Assembly: GCF_039538005.1 (NCBI RefSeq)
Contig: NZ_BAABBO010000010.1
Span: 62,001 to 126,000 of the forward strand
Length of the DNA: 64,000 nt
From: Allohahella marinimesophila
GTDB taxonomy: Bacteria; Pseudomonadota; Gammaproteobacteria; Pseudomonadales; Oleiphilaceae
Direction of reading: 5' to 3'
Shown: positions 62,494 to 64,000 of the stretch, one piece after another
Layout: each line of letters starts with the position of its first letter
Numbering within the stretch: position 1 is the stretch's first letter
Notes under the pieces: generated by a model
Database searches by the model: none
What the model was told of the DNA's origin: nothing
Seen by the model: the letters and a program-made list of their open reading frames with translations, nothing else
Program-made: the position numbers and the translations under genes

Positions 62494-62877
62494 TCAGGGC
62501 TGTGACAGTTCTTCCTGGAGATCACTTTTCAGCTCGGATGGCGCCATCATCCAGACTGTAGCGTCTGAGCCCGGAAATACGCCTACCTGCAAACCATCGC
62601 GGGTCAGGCCGTCAATCCATTTTTTGAAGAACTCTGGAACTGCGATGCTCTTGGGTGCTAGGTCTGCAGCGTCCTCGCAATAAGCAGCGGCAAAAGCCCT
62701 GTCAGGCCAGACTGGCAGATATTCGATCCCATCATCCTCGTCATAGATCTTAAGAAACTGCTGATCGTTGTTGACCACAATCCAGATATCGCGATGTTCG
62801 CCTACTGCAGTGAGAAAATAATCATATCGCTCCTCACAGCTCGAGCCGAGAACACTGGCCATTTCATCCGTCTTCAT
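62494..62877 (-). CDS. DUF2750 family protein
   Basis: A 127-residue cytosolic protein. EERYDYFLTAVGEHRDIWIV, LPVWPDRAFAAAYCED, FFKKWIDGLTRDGLQVGVFP and SELKSDLQEEL follow DUF2750 in order. Function unknown. It converges on yebG. Confidence 0.8.
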   Translation of the reverse strand: MKTDEMASVLGSSCEERYDYFLTAVGEHRDIWIVVNNDQQFLKIYDEDDGIEYLPVWPDRAFAAAYCEDAADLAPKSIAVPEFFKKWIDGLTRDGLQVGVFPGSDATVWMMAPSELKSDLQEELSQP

Positions 62878-63147
62878 ACTCTGCCCTGATCCTTTTCCTG
62901 ACTAACGTATCTGCCGCCAAGATTACACAGGATGTTACAGATATCCATCGCTTTTCCTGCGAGCTTCTTTCATCACTAAAGCACCTTTCCTGAATTACCT
63001 ACGTACCTTGCTCATCATCTCGCCTTGCGCCGCACAGATCCACGTAAAATTCTCGGTTTAACGGCTCATATAGCTGGCAGCAACGGTCAGAGCAGTAGCA
63101 GGGCGTTCATGCGCCGTGTAAAGAATTTATCACGCCATAATTGTCGG

Positions 63148-64000
63148 ATGAGTGCAGTGAACTCTCTTAAGCTAGGAACAGGCGAAATCGCAAGCCTGAT
63201 CGAACAGAATGACTGGAATCGATCACCCCTTGGGGCGCCTGAAAGTTGGCCGCAGGCACTGCAAACCGTGGCGAGCCTCATGCTGAATTCAAAATTCCCC
63301 ATGTTCGTCGCCTGGGGTTCGCAGCTCGGCTTTTTCTATAACGACGCCTATGCGGCTATCCTCGGCCAAAAACATCCAGCTGCGCTAGGCCAGCCATTCA
63401 AAACGATCTGGTCAGAAATCTGGAGCGATATTTCGCCCATCATTGATAAGGCTATGGCCGGCGAATCATCGTTTTTCGAAAACCTGCCACTTACCATTCT
63501 GCGTAAAGGCTTTACCGAACAGACCTGGTTCACCTTTTCCTACTCACCCGTTTATTGCGAGGCGGGACATGTGGCGGGGGTGTTTTGCACTTGCACCGAA
63601 ACTACTCGACAGGTTTTAGCTGAGCGTGAACGCAAAGACGAAAATGACCGTCTCAGGGACTTCTTTCAGCAGGCACCCGGTATCATGGCAATTCTGCGTC
63701 ACGCCAACCATACCTTCGAGCTCGCAAACACGGCTTACTATCAGCTGGTCGGTGGCCGGGACCTGGTCGGCAGGTCGGTACGAGAAGCCTTGCCCGAGGT
63801 TGAAGGCCAGGGTCTTTTCGAGCTACTTGATATCGTCTATTCAAGTGGCGAACCTTATGTAGGGCGTGCAGTACCTGTCAGACTCAGGCGTCAGCCAGGC
63901 GGCGAACTGGAGCAACGCTACGTCGATTTTGTCTATCAGCCGATCCGCGACAGCGCTGGCGATGTCAGCGGCATTTTCATAGAAGGCAGTGATGTAACGG
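63148..64000 (+). CDS. PAS-domain sensor protein, N-terminal part
   Basis: The frame runs from ATG 63148 to the window end without a stop (284 codons seen). It begins with SPLGAPESWPQALQTVASLM, the typical opening of large PAS sensor kinases, and contains FPMFVAWGSQLGFFYNDAYA and WFTFSYSPVYCEAGHVAGVF. A second PAS domain starts near residue 175. A kinase and receiver are expected downstream but are outside the window. No membrane helix is seen. Confidence 0.87.
   Translation, partial: MSAVNSLKLGTGEIASLIEQNDWNRSPLGAPESWPQALQTVASLMLNSKFPMFVAWGSQLGFFYNDAYAAILGQKHPAALGQPFKTIWSEIWSDISPIIDKAMAGESSFFENLPLTILRKGFTEQTWFTFSYSPVYCEAGHVAGVFCTCTETTRQVLAERERKDENDRLRDFFQQAPGIMAILRHANHTFELANTAYYQLVGGRDLVGRSVREALPEVEGQGLFELLDIVYSSGEPYVGRAVPVRLRRQPGGELEQRYVDFVYQPIRDSAGDVSGIFIEGSDVT

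Noticed and set aside
1..64000. CRISPR arrays, prophage, insertion sequences, tRNA or rRNA genes
   Set aside because: No regular short repeats, transposase or phage motifs, terminal inverted repeats or tRNA-like folds were found on reading both strands.

Overview
The window is chromosomal DNA from a free-living, aerobic gammaproteobacterium, probably near the Pseudomonadales/Chromatiales. The basis is indirect. It carries a YebG-type gene behind a CTG-N10-CAG LexA box, two TGTGA-N6-TCACA (CRP/Vfr-type) sites, a Pseudomonas-like RIO kinase, family I lipases and a phosphoesterase-ligase-polymerase LigD. Base composition looks moderately GC-rich and even throughout. I saw no rRNA, tRNA, CRISPR array, phage or insertion sequence. 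No genus is named because nothing here fixes one.

1-9.3 kb, plus strand: the end of a YeiH-type membrane protein, the Fe-S carrier ATPase ApbC/Mrp, then a tightly packed catabolic and uptake operon. That operon holds a GntR/HutC regulator with its own inverted repeat, an M20 deacylase, a TauC-like permease, a TauA-like binding protein, an AtzF-like amidase, a second NMT1-type binding protein and a second permease. No ABC ATPase is encoded. 9.3-15.9 kb, minus strand: a phosphorelay set (CHASE3 kinase, stand-alone receiver, REC-kinase-REC-REC hybrid) preceded by guanine deaminase, a transglutaminase-like protein and a small basic protein.

16-25.8 kb: RIO kinase, a membrane protein, a solitary ParA-like ATPase, an exported metallo-beta-lactamase-fold protein, two tandem secreted lipases with matching upstream sites, a 7TMR-DISM diguanylate cyclase, a PIG-L deacetylase and a LysE exporter. 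25.9-37.7 kb: the Ku/LigD end-joining pair, a GNAT-nitrilase fusion, a BrkB-like protein, a GH84-type glycosidase, an MFS carrier and several small membrane proteins. 37.9-41.6 kb: a GAF-EAL protein and a second DISM diguanylate cyclase, so c-di-GMP synthesis and breakdown sit side by side.

41.7-49 kb: a Tat-exported aldo/keto reductase, a DUF6064 protein and an aa3-type oxidase operon in which subunits I and III are fused, with CtaG- and CopD/HemJ-like neighbours. 49-57.3 kb: phosphoesterase, Dps, DMT exporter, thioredoxin-like protein, Kef-type antiporter, a solute-binding protein, and an NhaR-like regulator with an SbtA-type bicarbonate permease. 57.4-64 kb: a membrane protein paired with a double zinc-ribbon rhomboid protease, an M23-type peptidase, an ice-binding-domain lipoprotein, SOS-controlled yebG, a DUF2750 protein and the start of a PAS sensor protein.

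No wholly new system is obvious. The strongest leads are the ATPase-less double transporter operon, the lipase pair with shared upstream elements, the zinc-ribbon rhomboid with its partner, the GH84-type enzyme and the ice-binding lipoprotein.
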